This document shows positions 36,550 to 46,813 of a stretch of 48,277 bases of DNA, in pieces. Position 1 is the first letter of the stretch; each line of letters begins with the position of its first letter. The notes under the pieces are model-generated. The model did no database searches. It saw only the letters and a program-made list of their open reading frames with translations, and had not been told where the DNA came from. Made by a program: the position numbers and the translations under genes. The stretch is from Betaproteobacteria bacterium SG8_41 (GTDB taxonomy: Bacteria > Pseudomonadota > Gammaproteobacteria > Burkholderiales > SG8-41): the NCBI GenBank assembly GCA_001303585.1, contig LJTT01000008.1, positions 1 to 48,277 on the forward strand, written 5' to 3'.

Positions 36550-38829
36550 ATGAAACGCGCGTCCCTTGCCATCTTGTGCGCACTCCCCTTCGCCGCCGGT
36601 GGCGCTGAGACCGGCATCAAGTTGAAGATGCAGCGCACGCTGATCCGGACGCCCCCCGCGTCCGAGGAAAACGTGCCTGTGTTTCTCGAAGCCGACCGCC
36701 TCCAGGGACACACTGAACGGGAAACGGAAGTTGAAGGTCGTGTGGAGCTTCGGCGGCGCAGGCAGGCGGTCGACGCCGACTGGCTGCGCTACGACAAACC
36801 CTCCAACGAAGTCAGCGCGCGCGGGAATGTCCGAATCCAGCAGGGAGCGGATGTCGTCGAGGGCGACGAGCTTCAGTTCAATCTCGAGACCGAACGCGGT
36901 TTCATGGATCAGACGCGCTACGAGCTGCACAAGAGCCCGGACCTTACGGCTCAACCGCTTCCGCCCGGGCCTACCGACGCGCGCGGTACGGCCGATCGGA
37001 TCCTGTTCGAGGGACCGAAGCTCTACCGCGCGCGCAAGGCGACTTATACGACCTGCGGGCCAGGCCACGAGGATTGGTATGTGCACGCGGGCGACATCGA
37101 GATCGATAAAGGGCGTGACGTCGGCGTCGCGCGCAATGCGAAAATCGAGTTCCAGGGCGTGCCGATCTTCTACTCGCCCTATCTGTCCTTCCCGCTGCAT
37201 CGTGAGCGCAAGACCGGCTTCCTCACGCCAAGCTACGGAAGCACGACCAAGGGCGGCGCTGAATTCACCGTGCCGTTTTATTGGAACATCGCCCCCAATT
37301 ACGATGCCACGATCTCTCCGCGCTTTATTTCAAAACGCGGCGTGCTGATCGGCACGGAGTTTCGCTATCTCCGGCCCGATTATCTCGGCGAAGCCCGGCT
37401 CGACGTTCTGCCCAATGATCGCCAGTTCAATGACGAGGAGCGCCACGCTTATACCCTCCGTCACAACCACAGGCTTCCCTACGGCTGGACCGGGGCGCTG
37501 AATCTGCAGGGGGTATCCGACAACACCTACTTCACCGATTTGTCGACGGAGATCCAGTTTACCTCGCAGGTCAATCTCCCGCGCGAAGGATCGTTGAGCC
37601 ATAGCGGGACCTGGGCCGGCTCGGGCACCTACGGCTTTAACGCCCTGGTGCAGAGCTGGCAAACGCTGCAGACCGATCCGCTGGTTCCGGTCTCGTCGCC
37701 CTACCGACAGCTGCCGAAACTCACGTTCAATGCCACGCGCCCGGACACGTTGCGTTCCGATTTCGACTTCCAGGGCCAGTTCGTCGCTTTCGAAACCGAC
37801 AGCAAGGCTCGGGTCAAAGCGAACCGCGCCGTGGTCTACCCGAGCCTGAGCGTTCCACTCCAGACCGCCTATGGCTATTTGACGCCGAAGGTGGGCTTCA
37901 ACCTAACGCACTATGCGGTCGATCCCAACGGCACGAGCTTTACCGACCAGAGCCGCTCGTTGCCGATCCTCAGCGCTGACGCCGGCATCTTTCTGGAGCG
38001 ACCGACGACCATCCGGGGTGTGCCGATGCTCCAAACCCTGGAACCCCGGCTCTACTACGTCTACATTCCGTATCGAGACCAGGGCGACATTCCGGTGTTT
38101 GATACGGGCCAGCAGGACATCAACTTGGCGTCCATCTACTCGGAGAATCAGTTCTCCAGCTGGGACCGGATCAACGACGCCAACCAGGTGACGGTGGGCG
38201 TGAGTTCGCGATTCCTCAGCACCGCTACCGGAGCTGAATATTTGCGCGCCAGCGTCGCGCAACGCTACTATTTCGCCACGCAGCGCGTGACCCTTCCGGG
38301 CACTCCGGCTCGCACCAGCAGCAGCTCCGATCTCCTCGCCGTTCTCTCCGGGCAGGTCGCGCCAAACTGGGTGGTGGAAGCAGGTCTGCAATACAGCACC
38401 AATTTCTCGCAAACGCAGAAATTCAACGTCGGCACACGCTATCAGCCTGCCCCGGGCCGGGTGCTCAACCTGAGTTACCGCGAGACCATCAATACACAGC
38501 GCCAGACCGACATTTCGACGCAATGGCCCCTGGGCACAGGCTGGGTGGCGCTAGGGCGCTGGAACTACTCATTGCGCGACGAAAACACGCTCGAGGCTTT
38601 GCTCGGTGTTGAGTACAATGCAGACTGCTGGTCATTTAGGGTCGTCGCGCACCGGTTTGCGATCGCGACCGACCAGTTCTCGAGTACGTTTTTCGTGCAA
38701 CTGGAGCTGAACGGCCTGTCCCGACTCGGGTCGAGCCCGCTGGAAACGCTGCGGCGCAATATCGGCGGGTATTTCCAGATTGACCCGCGGACGCGCCGGT
38801 CGGGCGAGTGGCTGGACCCCTACTACTAG
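36550..38829 (+). CDS. lptD: LPS-assembly outer-membrane protein LptD
   Basis: Outer-membrane beta-barrel translocon that inserts LPS with LptE; 759 residues. A short signal peptide (to about residue 18, AAGGAE) is followed by an OstA-like beta-jellyroll domain (about 45-150, with LEADRLQGHTERETEVEGRV). The barrel region begins YLSFPLHRERKTGFLTPSYG. Only two cysteines occur in the mature protein: C169 (TTCGPGHEDWY) and C693 (NADCWSF). E. coli has four and needs two disulfides, so a single disulfide is inferred here. ATG 36550 is 75 nt from the divergent amgK. surA follows after 4 nt. Confidence 0.95.
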   Translation: MKRASLAILCALPFAAGGAETGIKLKMQRTLIRTPPASEENVPVFLEADRLQGHTERETEVEGRVELRRRRQAVDADWLRYDKPSNEVSARGNVRIQQGADVVEGDELQFNLETERGFMDQTRYELHKSPDLTAQPLPPGPTDARGTADRILFEGPKLYRARKATYTTCGPGHEDWYVHAGDIEIDKGRDVGVARNAKIEFQGVPIFYSPYLSFPLHRERKTGFLTPSYGSTTKGGAEFTVPFYWNIAPNYDATISPRFISKRGVLIGTEFRYLRPDYLGEARLDVLPNDRQFNDEERHAYTLRHNHRLPYGWTGALNLQGVSDNTYFTDLSTEIQFTSQVNLPREGSLSHSGTWAGSGTYGFNALVQSWQTLQTDPLVPVSSPYRQLPKLTFNATRPDTLRSDFDFQGQFVAFETDSKARVKANRAVVYPSLSVPLQTAYGYLTPKVGFNLTHYAVDPNGTSFTDQSRSLPILSADAGIFLERPTTIRGVPMLQTLEPRLYYVYIPYRDQGDIPVFDTGQQDINLASIYSENQFSSWDRINDANQVTVGVSSRFLSTATGAEYLRASVAQRYYFATQRVTLPGTPARTSSSSDLLAVLSGQVAPNWVVEAGLQYSTNFSQTQKFNVGTRYQPAPGRVLNLSYRETINTQRQTDISTQWPLGTGWVALGRWNYSLRDENTLEALLGVEYNADCWSFRVVAHRFAIATDQFSSTFFVQLELNGLSRLGSSPLETLRRNIGGYFQIDPRTRRSGEWLDPYY

Positions 38830-38833
38830 TCGA

Positions 38834-40159
38834 ATGAATTCGCAGCGAACAGCCATACTGGTCAGCGGCCTTGTGTTTGCCGCCGCTGTCGCTTTTCCCG
38901 CCTTCTCTGCCGCGGCCGAGCGCCCGCGGAGCGTGCAGGTAATCGACCGCATCGTCGTCGTGGTGAACGACGAGATAATCACGCGTCACGAATTGAGTGA
39001 ACGCGCGCGCGTCGCAACGGCTCAGCTCAGACGGCAGGGCGCGCCTTTGCCCCCGCCGGCTATCTTCGAGAAGCAGATACTCGAGCGCATGATCACGGAC
39101 CGGGTGCAACTCCAGTTCGCGAAGGAGACGGGATTGCGCATCGATGACACTGAACTCGACCGGGCCATCAGCCGTATCGCCGCGGAAAACAAAATGTCGC
39201 TGCAGCAGATGCGGGTAGCATTGGAGAGGGACGGCGTCGCTTTCAGCCGGTTCCGGGAGGACATTCGCGACGAGATTACGATTGCCCGGCTGCGTGAGCG
39301 CGAAGTGGAAAACCGCATCACGGTGACGGAAGGCGAGATCGACAACTTCATTCGCACCCAGCAGGGCGCTGCCACGCGTGGCGACGAGTTCAACTTGTCG
39401 CATATCCTGGTGACGGTGCCGGAAAAAGCAAGCCCCGAGACTATCCAGGCACGGCGTGAGCGCGCAGAGCAGGCGCTTGCGCAGATCAAGGGTGGGACCG
39501 ATTTCCGTCAGGTCGCCGCCTCCTACTCCGACGCGCCGGATGCCCTGCAGGGCGGCTCGCTGGGATGGCGAGATCCCTCGAGGCTGCCCTCGCTGTTCCT
39601 GGAAGCTGTTCAGGGACTCCAGCCCGGTGAGGTAAGCGCTATCTTGCGCAGCCCCAATGGATTCCACCTGCTGCGGGTTAACGAGCGGCGCGGGAGCACA
39701 TTGCCGATGTCGGTGCGCCAGACGCACGCGCGGCACATCTTGATCAAGACGAACGAACTTGTCTCCGAGGCCGAAGCCCGACGGCGCCTGCTGGTCCTGA
39801 AGGAGCGGCTCGACAACAACGCTGATTTTGCTGAACTGGCGCGTCTTCATTCCGAGGACGCGAGCAGCGCAAAGGGAGGCGATCTGGGGTGGCTTTCGCC
39901 GCGCGATACGGTCCCCGAATTCGAGCGCGCAATGGATCTTCTGAAGCCCGGCGAGGTGAGCGAGCCCGTGCGCTCCCAGTTCGGCTGGCATCTCATCCAG
40001 GTGCTGGAGCGGCGTAACGAGGACGTGTCCGGCACGCGCCAGCGGCTCGAGGCGCGGCGCGCGTTGCGCGAGCGCAAATCGGATGAAGCGTATCAGGAAT
40101 GGTTGCGCCAGCTACGCGACAGGGCCTACATTCAGTACCGGCTGGACGAGCGCTCCTAG
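38834..40159 (+). CDS. surA: Periplasmic chaperone / peptidyl-prolyl isomerase SurA
   Basis: Outer-membrane protein chaperone, 441 residues. The signal peptide is MNSQRTAILVSGLVFAAAVAFPAFSAAA (cut into segments: hydrophobic core 7-24, cleavage near 28). The N-terminal chaperone domain begins IDRIVVVVNDEIITRHEL. Two parvulin domains follow, at about 183-285 (FNLSHILVTVPE, GGSLGWRDPS) and about 293-392 (THARHILIKT, KGGDLGWLSP). A C-terminal helix closes the fold. ATG 38834 gives the signal peptide. It lies 4 nt after lptD, whose product is a known SurA client, and before pdxA, the standard lptD-surA-pdxA-rsmA order. Confidence 0.96.
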   Translation: MNSQRTAILVSGLVFAAAVAFPAFSAAAERPRSVQVIDRIVVVVNDEIITRHELSERARVATAQLRRQGAPLPPPAIFEKQILERMITDRVQLQFAKETGLRIDDTELDRAISRIAAENKMSLQQMRVALERDGVAFSRFREDIRDEITIARLREREVENRITVTEGEIDNFIRTQQGAATRGDEFNLSHILVTVPEKASPETIQARRERAEQALAQIKGGTDFRQVAASYSDAPDALQGGSLGWRDPSRLPSLFLEAVQGLQPGEVSAILRSPNGFHLLRVNERRGSTLPMSVRQTHARHILIKTNELVSEAEARRRLLVLKERLDNNADFAELARLHSEDASSAKGGDLGWLSPRDTVPEFERAMDLLKPGEVSEPVRSQFGWHLIQVLERRNEDVSGTRQRLEARRALRERKSDEAYQEWLRQLRDRAYIQYRLDERS

Positions 40160-40213
40160 ATGCGATAACGAGCTGACGCCGCTCGACCAGCGTGCTCATT
40201 TCCGCACTTCTTT

Positions 40214-41233
40214 TTGGGTAGGCCTGCCATCCGAGCGCGCGTCTCAGAACATCCGTTGATCGCGGTCACCGCAGGGGAGCCCGCAGGCATCGGGCCCGAT
40301 CTGTGTGTAATGCTCGCGCGCCGGCGCCTACCCGCGCGTATCGTTGTCGTTGCCGACCGCGGCTTACTCGAGGCGCGTGCGCGCCAGCTCGGCCTGGCTC
40401 CCAGGATGGGAGATTTTTCAGTCCAGGAAAAACCGCTCCGGCAGGCCGGGGGCCTGCTAGTGCGCCACGTGCCTCTCTCCGCTCCAGCAGCCGCCGGGCG
40501 GCTGGACCCGGCCAACAGCGAATACGTGATGCGTACCCTCGAGCTCGCCGCCCAGGGCTGCAGCGATGGCACCTTTGACGCGATGGTCACGGGTCCCGTG
40601 CAAAAGAGCGTAATCAATCAAGCCGGCATCGCTTTCACCGGCCACACGGAGTTCCTTGCCGAGCACTTGCGCGCACCGCACGTTGTCATGATGCTGGTAG
40701 GCGGGGGCCTGCGCGTTGCCCTTGCCACGACCCACATTCCGCTCGGCGACGTAGCATCGCGCATCACGCGCGCGGACCTCGAGCGCACCCTCATCGTGTT
40801 GCGCCACGACCTGGTCGAACGTTTTGCGATAGCGCGCCCGCGTATCGCCGTCGCCGCCCTCAATCCGCACGCCGGTGAAGGCGGTTTCCTAGGGCGCGAG
40901 GAGATCGAGATCATCACCCCGGTGATCGCGAGGCTGCGCCGGCGAGGATTCAATCTCGCGGGTCCGCTGCCCGCTGACACCCTCTTCACGCCGCAGCGGC
41001 TCAAAGCCTATGACTGCGTACTCGCGATGTATCACGATCAGGGTCTGCCAGTGCTCAAGTACGCGAGTTTCGGCACGGGCGTCAACGTGACGCTCGGTTT
41101 GCCGATCATCCGCACCTCGGTCGACCATGGTACGGCGCTCGAACTCGCCGGCCGGGGCAAGGCTGATATCGGAAGCCTGCTTGAGGCGATCACGCTGGCG
41201 GCCCAGCTCGCCGTCCGCGCACGGCGCCGCTGA
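40214..41233 (+). CDS. pdxA: 4-hydroxythreonine-4-phosphate dehydrogenase
   Basis: NAD-dependent, metal-dependent enzyme of DXP-dependent pyridoxal phosphate synthesis; about 339 residues. Family motifs are IAVTAGEPAGIGPDLC at the N-terminus, the TGPVQKSVINQAG and FTGHTEFLAE segments (metal His), NPHAGEGG, MYHDQGLPVLKY and SVDHGTALELAGRGKAD. The start is uncertain: TTG 40214 gives a 14-residue extension typical of the family, and TTG 40256 would start directly at the conserved strand. It is 54 nt after surA and 17 nt before rsmA. Confidence 0.94.
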   Translation: MGRPAIRARVSEHPLIAVTAGEPAGIGPDLCVMLARRRLPARIVVVADRGLLEARARQLGLAPRMGDFSVQEKPLRQAGGLLVRHVPLSAPAAAGRLDPANSEYVMRTLELAAQGCSDGTFDAMVTGPVQKSVINQAGIAFTGHTEFLAEHLRAPHVVMMLVGGGLRVALATTHIPLGDVASRITRADLERTLIVLRHDLVERFAIARPRIAVAALNPHAGEGGFLGREEIEIITPVIARLRRRGFNLAGPLPADTLFTPQRLKAYDCVLAMYHDQGLPVLKYASFGTGVNVTLGLPIIRTSVDHGTALELAGRGKADIGSLLEAITLAAQLAVRARRR

Positions 41234-41250
41234 GCGGACCCCGCGATTCC

Positions 41251-42023
41251 ATGCGGCATCGGCCCCGTAAACGCTTCGGCCAACACTTTCTCGTCGACGA
41301 CACGGTCATTGCCGCCATCGTCGGCGCCATCCATCCGCAACGCAAAGATCGCATGGTCGAGATCGGTCCGGGGCTCGGGGCTCTCACCCGGTCGCTCCTC
41401 GAACGGCTCGATCACCTGCATGTGGTTGAGATCGATCGCGATCTGGTGCGCGAGTTACGCGCGGTTTTTCCCGCCGAACGGCTTACCGTGCATGAGCACG
41501 ATGCGCTCAGTTTTGATTTCGCGACGCTCGGAAGAGAGCTGCGGGTAGCGGGCAATCTCCCGTACAACATTTCCACCCCTCTTCTTTTCCACCTCGCGCG
41601 CAGCGCTCCCTTTATCCGCGATATCCATGTCATGTTGCAGCGGGAGGTCGTGGAGCGCATGGTTGCCCGCCCTTCCTCCCCCGACTATGGTCGCCTGTCG
41701 GTCATGATCCAGTATCGCTTCCAGCTGGAGCCATTGATGACGATACCGGCTACCGCGTTTCGCCCGGCGCCCAAGGTGGAATCAGCGGTCGTGCGGATGG
41801 CGCCGTTCGTGCAGCTGCCCCATCTCGCGCGAGACGAGGCATGGCTCGGCCGCATCGTAACCGCCGCATTCTCCCAAAGGCGCAAGACGCTGCGCAACGC
41901 GCTCAAACGCTATATTGGCGCCGATGACTTCAGGCAGCTCGGAATTGACGCAAACCTTCGCCCGCAGGATCTGGCCATCGCCGAGTTCGTCCGGCTCGCG
42001 GACTTTGCGGCCAGCGCTGACGC

Positions 42024-42027
<4 letters not shown>
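41251..42027 (+). CDS. rsmA: 16S rRNA dimethyladenosine transferase
   Basis: SAM-dependent methyltransferase (KsgA) that dimethylates A1518 and A1519 of 16S rRNA; 258 residues. [11 protein letters not shown] at the N-terminus, the SAM-binding [12 protein letters not shown], the acidic VVEIDRDL and the catalytic NLPYNIS motif are all present. The C-terminal [11 protein letters not shown] is typical. ATG 41251. It is last in the lptD-surA-pdxA-rsmA run. Its TAG stop shares the palindrome CTAG with the stop of the convergent gloA, so no terminator fits between them. Confidence 0.97.
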
Positions 42028-42413
<386 letters not shown>

Positions 42414-42420
42414 GGTCGCC

Positions 42421-42609
42421 TCAGATCTCGACTAACTCGAAGTCTTCCTTGCGGGCACCGCATTCGGGGCAGGTCCAATTCATCGGCACGTCCTCCCATC
42501 GGGTACCGGCCGGGATGCCCTCTCCCGGAAGTCCGGCGGCCTCGTCATAGACAAAACCACAGATGAGACACATGTATGTTTTGTACACCTGGGTTTCCGT
42601 CCCCGTCAT
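42421..42609 (-). CDS. rubA: Rubredoxin
   Basis: Small electron-transfer protein with one Fe(Cys)4 centre; 62 residues. The two CxxC pairs are C14-x-x-C17 ([15 protein letters not shown]) and C47-x-x-C50 ([14 protein letters not shown]). ATG 42609 is used; GTG 42588 would give a shorter 55-residue form closer to the typical length. The electron partner is not evident. It is divergent from thiD across 83 nt that contain an AT-rich patch with AATCCG repeats (about 42615-42655), the likely promoter area. Confidence 0.95.
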   Translation of the reverse strand: MTGTETQVYKTYMCLICGFVYDEAAGLPGEGIPAGTRWEDVPMNWTCPECGARKEDFELVEI

Positions 42610-42692
42610 CCCCGAATCCGTTTTAAGCTAAAATCCGATTTTAACGAATCATTCCGCCAGCGACCAAGCTTGCGGGCATTCGTTACTCCCAC

Positions 42693-43526
42693 ATGCCCGA
42701 TCTGCCGCCCATAGTGCTGGTGTTCGCTGCCACAGATCCCAGCGGCGGCGCCGGGTTGCAGGCAGACATCATGACGCTGTCCAGCATGGGCTGTCACCCC
42801 CTGTCAGTCGTAACGGCGGTAACCATACAGGACACGATGGGAGTGGACGGCATCAGCCCAATAGACGCAGAGTGGGTCGCCGACCAGGCGCGCTGCGTGC
42901 TCGAGGACATTCCAGTCGCCGCATTCAAACTTGGCCTGCTTGGGAGCGTCGAGCAGATCGCCGCTATTGCCGAGGTCGTTTCCGACTACCCGGAGGTGCC
43001 GCTGATTCTCGACCCCGTGCTGGCCTCGGGGCGTGGCGACGAGCTCGTCAATGAGGAAATGCTCATCGCGCTGAGAGAGCTGCTCGTGCCGCAGACTACG
43101 ATTCTGACACCCAACACCCTGGAGGCGCGGCGGCTGGCGGCCGACGATTCCGAAGAGGGCGAAGCACCCGACATTGCCGAGTGCGCTCGGCGGCTCATCG
43201 GTTCCGGTTGCGAGTACGTCCTCGTCACGGGCACGCACGAGAACACGCCCCAGGTCGTGAACACGCTCTACAGCCAGAACGGTGTTCTCCGCAGCGACGC
43301 CTGGCAGCGTTTGCCGGGGTCCTATCATGGCTCAGGCTGCACGCTCGCGTCGGCGATCGCGGCTACGATCGCCAACGGGCTCGAAATCAGCGACGCCGTC
43401 AAGGACGCGCAGGAATATACCTGGCAGACGCTGAGGGCCGCGTTCCGGCCCGGCATGGGCCAGCAAATCCCGGACCGGTTGTTCTGGGCGCACGAAGACG
43501 AGCAACGCAATGAAAGCAGCAGTTAG
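42693..43526 (+). CDS. thiD: Hydroxymethylpyrimidine/phosphomethylpyrimidine kinase
   Basis: Ribokinase-family enzyme that phosphorylates HMP twice to HMP-PP for thiamine synthesis; 277 residues. Motifs are ATDPSGGAGLQADIMTLSSMG at the N-terminus, TAVTIQDT, LILDPVLASGRGDELV, LTPNTLEA and the anion-hole/catalytic GSYHGSGCTLASAIAA. ATG 42693. It overlaps thiE by 17 nt, which uses its product, so the pair is translationally coupled. Confidence 0.95.
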   Translation: MPDLPPIVLVFAATDPSGGAGLQADIMTLSSMGCHPLSVVTAVTIQDTMGVDGISPIDAEWVADQARCVLEDIPVAAFKLGLLGSVEQIAAIAEVVSDYPEVPLILDPVLASGRGDELVNEEMLIALRELLVPQTTILTPNTLEARRLAADDSEEGEAPDIAECARRLIGSGCEYVLVTGTHENTPQVVNTLYSQNGVLRSDAWQRLPGSYHGSGCTLASAIAATIANGLEISDAVKDAQEYTWQTLRAAFRPGMGQQIPDRLFWAHEDEQRNESSS

Positions 43527-44145
43527 GGGACTCTACGCGGTCACGCCCGATATCGCCGACACTGCTGAGCTGGAAGCGAAAGTCGAGGCCGCCCTTGTTG
43601 GTGGCGCGGCGCTCGTTCAGTACCGAAACAAGACGGCCGGCACCGAGCTGAGGTTGGTTCAGGCGCGCAAGCTTCAGGCATTGTGCCACGCGCGTGGCGT
43701 CCCGCTCGTCATCAACGATTATCTCGAGCTCGCTACGGCGCTCGACGCGGACGGCCTGCATCTGGGAAAAGAAGACGCACTGCTTTCGCAGGCGCGCGCA
43801 CGGCTGGGGCCGGAAAAACTGCTGGGCGCGTCGTGCTATGACTGCCTGGACAGCGCGGTCGCAGCGGTTGGTGCAGGGGCGGATTATGTGGCTTTCGGCA
43901 GTTTCTTTGTTTCTGCGGTCAAACCAGGGGCGGTGCGCGCTCCCCTGGCGCTGTTGGGGGACGCGAAGCGAAAGCTCAGGGTGCCCATTGTGGCGATCGG
44001 CGGCATCACGCTCGATAACGCACCTCAACTCATCGCGGCTGGCGCCGATGCGGTCGCCGTCATTTCCGCGCTCTTCTCGGCCCCCGATATCCGCGTGACC
44101 GCGGAACGCTTCAACGAACTTTTCGAGACGACACCACGAACATGA
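43510..44145 (+). CDS. thiE: Thiamine-phosphate synthase
   Basis: TIM-barrel enzyme that joins HMP-PP and thiazole phosphate to thiamine phosphate; 211 residues. GLYAVTPD at the N-terminus, [11 protein letters not shown] (diphosphate-binding), [24 protein letters not shown], and [29 protein letters not shown] are all characteristic. ATG 43510 lies within the end of thiD. The TGA stop overlaps the hemL ATG as ATGA, so thiD-thiE-hemL form one coupled run. Confidence 0.95.
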   Translation: MKAAVRGLYAVTPDIADTAELEAKVEAALVGGAALVQYRNKTAGTELRLVQARKLQALCHARGVPLVINDYLELATALDADGLHLGKEDALLSQARARLGPEKLLGASCYDCLDSAVAAVGAGADYVAFGSFFVSAVKPGAVRAPLALLGDAKRKLRVPIVAIGGITLDNAPQLIAAGADAVAVISALFSAPDIRVTAERFNELFETTPRT

Positions 44146-45422
44146 AACGTAGCCAGAAACTTTTTCAGCACGCGCAGCACTTCATTCCCGCAGGGGTCAA
44201 TTCGCCGGTGCGGGCATTCCGCTCGGTGGGCGGAACACCTCCCTTTATCCAGCGCGGCAAGGGCGCGACGGTCTGGGATGCTGACGGGCGCGCATACCTT
44301 GACTATGTAGGCTCGTGGGGTCCCTTGATCGTCGGCCATGCCCATCCGGACGTGGTTCGAGCGGTGCAACAGGCTGCCGAGCGGGGCCTTTCATTTGGCG
44401 CGCCCACCGAGCAGGAGGTCGAAATGGCCGAACTGCTATGCAAGCTTGTGCCCTCGCTTGAACAGGTGCGGCTCGTCAGCAGCGGGACCGAAGCCACCAT
44501 GAGCGCCATACGCCTCGCCCGCGGCTTCACGGGGCGGGCGAAGATCATAAAGTTCGAGGGCTGCTATCACGGGCACGCCGACGCGCTGCTGGTGAAGGCC
44601 GGTTCCGGCGCGCTCACCTTTGGCCAGCCCAGCTCGGCCGGCGTGCCAGCCGAAACTGCACAGCACACCTTGGTGCTCGACTACAACAACGAAAATGCCC
44701 TGGAGCAGACCTTTGCGCGCGAAGGCTCCGAAATCGCGGCCGTCATCGTTGAGCCCGTCGCGGGAAACATGAACCTCGTCAAGCCACGGCCCGGCTTTCT
44801 GGAATTACTGCGACAACTCTGCACAAAAAACGGTAGCCTATTGATTTTCGACGAGGTTATGACCGGGTTTCGTGTTGCGCTCGGTGGCGCACAGAGCCTG
44901 TATGGCATTCAACCGGACCTGACGACGCTCGGGAAAGTCATCGGCGGCGGCATGCCGGTGGGGGCATTCGGAGGCCGACGCGATGTCATGCAAGCCATCG
45001 CGCCACTGGGGCCGGTCTACCAGGCCGGGACGCTCTCGGGCAATCCGGTCGCGATTGCCGCGGGACTGGCAACGCTCGCGCTGGTTCGCGCGCCAGGCTT
45101 TTACGATCGCCTGGCAGCGACGGCCCGCACGCTCTGCGAAGGCCTTTGCCATGCCGCCCAGACTGCAGGTATCGCTTTTTCCGCCCAAAGTGTAGGAGGA
45201 ATGTTTGGGCTCTATTTTCACGCCACGCCGCCGACGTCTTATGCGGAAGTCATGCAGTGCGACAGAAATGCTTTCAACGCCTTCTTCCACGCCATGCTGG
45301 CCGAGGGGATCTACTTGGCGCCTTCGGCGTACGAGGCGGGATTTGTTTCCAGTGCCCATGGTGCCGCAGAACTGCAAAAGACGAACGGTGCGGCAGAGAG
45401 GGCGTTCTCCGCGATCTCTTAG
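44142..45422 (+). CDS. hemL: Glutamate-1-semialdehyde 2,1-aminomutase
   Basis: PLP-dependent aminomutase that makes 5-aminolevulinate in the C5 tetrapyrrole pathway; 426 residues. [54 protein letters not shown] and DEVMTGFR are hallmark segments. The PLP lysine is K265 in [17 protein letters not shown], the same number as in E. coli. ATG 44142 overlaps thiE. It converges on the cytochrome c gene. Confidence 0.97.
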   Translation: MKRSQKLFQHAQHFIPAGVNSPVRAFRSVGGTPPFIQRGKGATVWDADGRAYLDYVGSWGPLIVGHAHPDVVRAVQQAAERGLSFGAPTEQEVEMAELLCKLVPSLEQVRLVSSGTEATMSAIRLARGFTGRAKIIKFEGCYHGHADALLVKAGSGALTFGQPSSAGVPAETAQHTLVLDYNNENALEQTFAREGSEIAAVIVEPVAGNMNLVKPRPGFLELLRQLCTKNGSLLIFDEVMTGFRVALGGAQSLYGIQPDLTTLGKVIGGGMPVGAFGGRRDVMQAIAPLGPVYQAGTLSGNPVAIAAGLATLALVRAPGFYDRLAATARTLCEGLCHAAQTAGIAFSAQSVGGMFGLYFHATPPTSYAEVMQCDRNAFNAFFHAMLAEGIYLAPSAYEAGFVSSAHGAAELQKTNGAAERAFSAIS

Positions 45423-45460
45423 CTGCAGGGCAGCAAGCGCCGGCGAATGCAGGCAGCGCG

Positions 45461-46096
45461 TCAGCGCAGTCCGGAAATATACTCGGAAACCGCCGAAATC
45501 TCGTTGTCGGATAAGTTCTCGGCTATGACGCGCATCATCCGGTTTGGATCGTTCGCGCGCGCACCCGCGCGGAACGCCCGAAGCTGCGCGGCCGTGTATT
45601 CGGCATACTGGCCAGCAAGGCGCGGATACTGCGCCGGCATTCCGGCGCCGTTCGGCCCGTGACAGGCGGCGCATGCTGCTATTCCTCTCGATGCGATTCC
45701 CCCCCGATAAATCGCCTGCCCGAGGCTCGCGAGCTCGGCGTCGCGCGCCGCGCGGGGCGCCGGTTTCTGCAACTCGAAGTACGCCGCAAGGTTGCGCATG
45801 TCCTCCGCTGTGAGAGTCGCGACCATCGCGCTCATCACGTTGTGAGGCCGCTCCGCGGGCCTGCCGCCCTGCGACTTGAAGTTGGCGAGCTGCTTGGCGG
45901 TATAGTCGGCGTGCTGCCCGGCAAGAACCGGGTTCACCGGCTGCGCGCTATTGCCATCCAGGGCGTGACAAGCCACGCATGCCTGGTTCACGATAGTCCG
46001 CCCTTTTGACGGGTCCGCCTTGGGGGGCGTCTGAGCCAATGCACCGAATGCGGCAAGCGCGCACACGACGAGCATTGCGAGCCAGCGGAATTTCAT
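45461..46096 (-). CDS. Periplasmic di-haem cytochrome c (c4-like)
   Basis: 211-residue secreted cytochrome with two haem-c sites: C40-V-A-C43-H44 and C142-A-A-C145-H146. Each lies in a roughly 90-residue class I module that ends with a methionine-containing segment (around M89-M92 and NRMMRVIAENLSD). The signal peptide is residues 1-21, with hydrophobic core and AQT cleavage. The tandem layout matches cytochrome c4, an electron donor to terminal oxidases. ATG 46096 has a good AGAGGA ribosome-binding site. It is divergent from engB, as in many betaproteobacteria. Confidence 0.93.
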   Translation of the reverse strand: MKFRWLAMLVVCALAAFGALAQTPPKADPSKGRTIVNQACVACHALDGNSAQPVNPVLAGQHADYTAKQLANFKSQGGRPAERPHNVMSAMVATLTAEDMRNLAAYFELQKPAPRAARDAELASLGQAIYRGGIASRGIAACAACHGPNGAGMPAQYPRLAGQYAEYTAAQLRAFRAGARANDPNRMMRVIAENLSDNEISAVSEYISGLR

Positions 46097-46191
46097 GAAA
46101 TGTCCTCTTTCAACAGCGAAATTGCGTGGAGCGCGTATTGTATAGTAAGCGCCGGCTCGCACGCCAGTTTCAGTCACGATAACAAGAACCT

Positions 46192-46779
46192 ATGTCGCTA
46201 TTCCTCCACGCTGAATTCTACCGAGCGGTCTACCGCATAAGCGACCTGCCAGCCGACCGCGGCGCAGAGGTAGCGTTCGCGGGTCGATCCAATGCGGGAA
46301 AATCCAGCGCACTGAACGCCCTGCTCAACCGGCGGCGCCTTGCGCGCGTCAGCAAAACGCCTGGACGGACGCAGGCGATCAATTTCTTCAGCCTTGGGGG
46401 CTCGCGGTATCTCGTTGATCTTCCCGGCTATGGCTACGCTGCGGTCCCCCACGCCCAACGCGAGCGTTGGGGCGAGCTGGTAAGCGTTTACCTCATGAAC
46501 CGCGCCTGCCTGCGCGGCCTGGTTCTGATCTGCGACGTGCGCCGTTCCCTCGTCACCCTCGATCATGAGCTCCTTGAATGGTTCGCCACGACCGGAAAGC
46601 CGATTCACGTGCTGCTCACCAAAGCGGACAAGCTCGCCCGCGGCCCGGGCGAGGCGGCGCTGGAGCAAGCAACTCAATCGTTACGGAGCTACCCCTGCAT
46701 TTCTGTTCAGCTGTTTTCCAGCGTGACCCGCAATGGCGTGCCGGATGCGAGAGCGCTGATCGCTGGCTGGCTGCAATAA
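46192..46779 (+). CDS. engB: Ribosome-biogenesis GTPase EngB (YihA/YsxC)
   Basis: 195-residue TRAFAC GTPase needed for 50S assembly. G1 is GRSNAGKSSALN (31-42), G2 lies in TPGRTQAINFF, G3 is DLPGYGYA, and G4 is TKADKL. ATG 46192. It is divergent from the cytochrome c gene. Its TAA stop overlaps the oligo-A side of the terminator belonging to the small RNA on the opposite strand, so the two transcripts overlap at their 3' ends. Confidence 0.96.
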   Translation: MSLFLHAEFYRAVYRISDLPADRGAEVAFAGRSNAGKSSALNALLNRRRLARVSKTPGRTQAINFFSLGGSRYLVDLPGYGYAAVPHAQRERWGELVSVYLMNRACLRGLVLICDVRRSLVTLDHELLEWFATTGKPIHVLLTKADKLARGPGEAALEQATQSLRSYPCISVQLFSSVTRNGVPDARALIAGWLQ

Positions 46780-46813
46780 AAAACCCCCGGTTAAAGGGGA
46801 GTAAAACCGGGGG
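46778..46813 (-). terminator. Rho-independent terminator of the small RNA
   Basis: A perfect 9-bp stem CCCCCGGTT / AACCGGGGG (46784-46792 with 46805-46813) is followed on the minus strand by TTTTTT. On the plus strand no T-run follows, so it serves the minus-strand RNA and not engB. Confidence 0.85.

Noticed and set aside
38636..39991. 451-codon minus-strand frame opposite lptD end and surA
   Set aside because: It spans two well-supported genes on the other strand and has no domain features.
40160..40213. ATG directly after the surA stop as a small gene
   Set aside because: It reads ATG CGA TAA and stops at once; the gap carries no other start.
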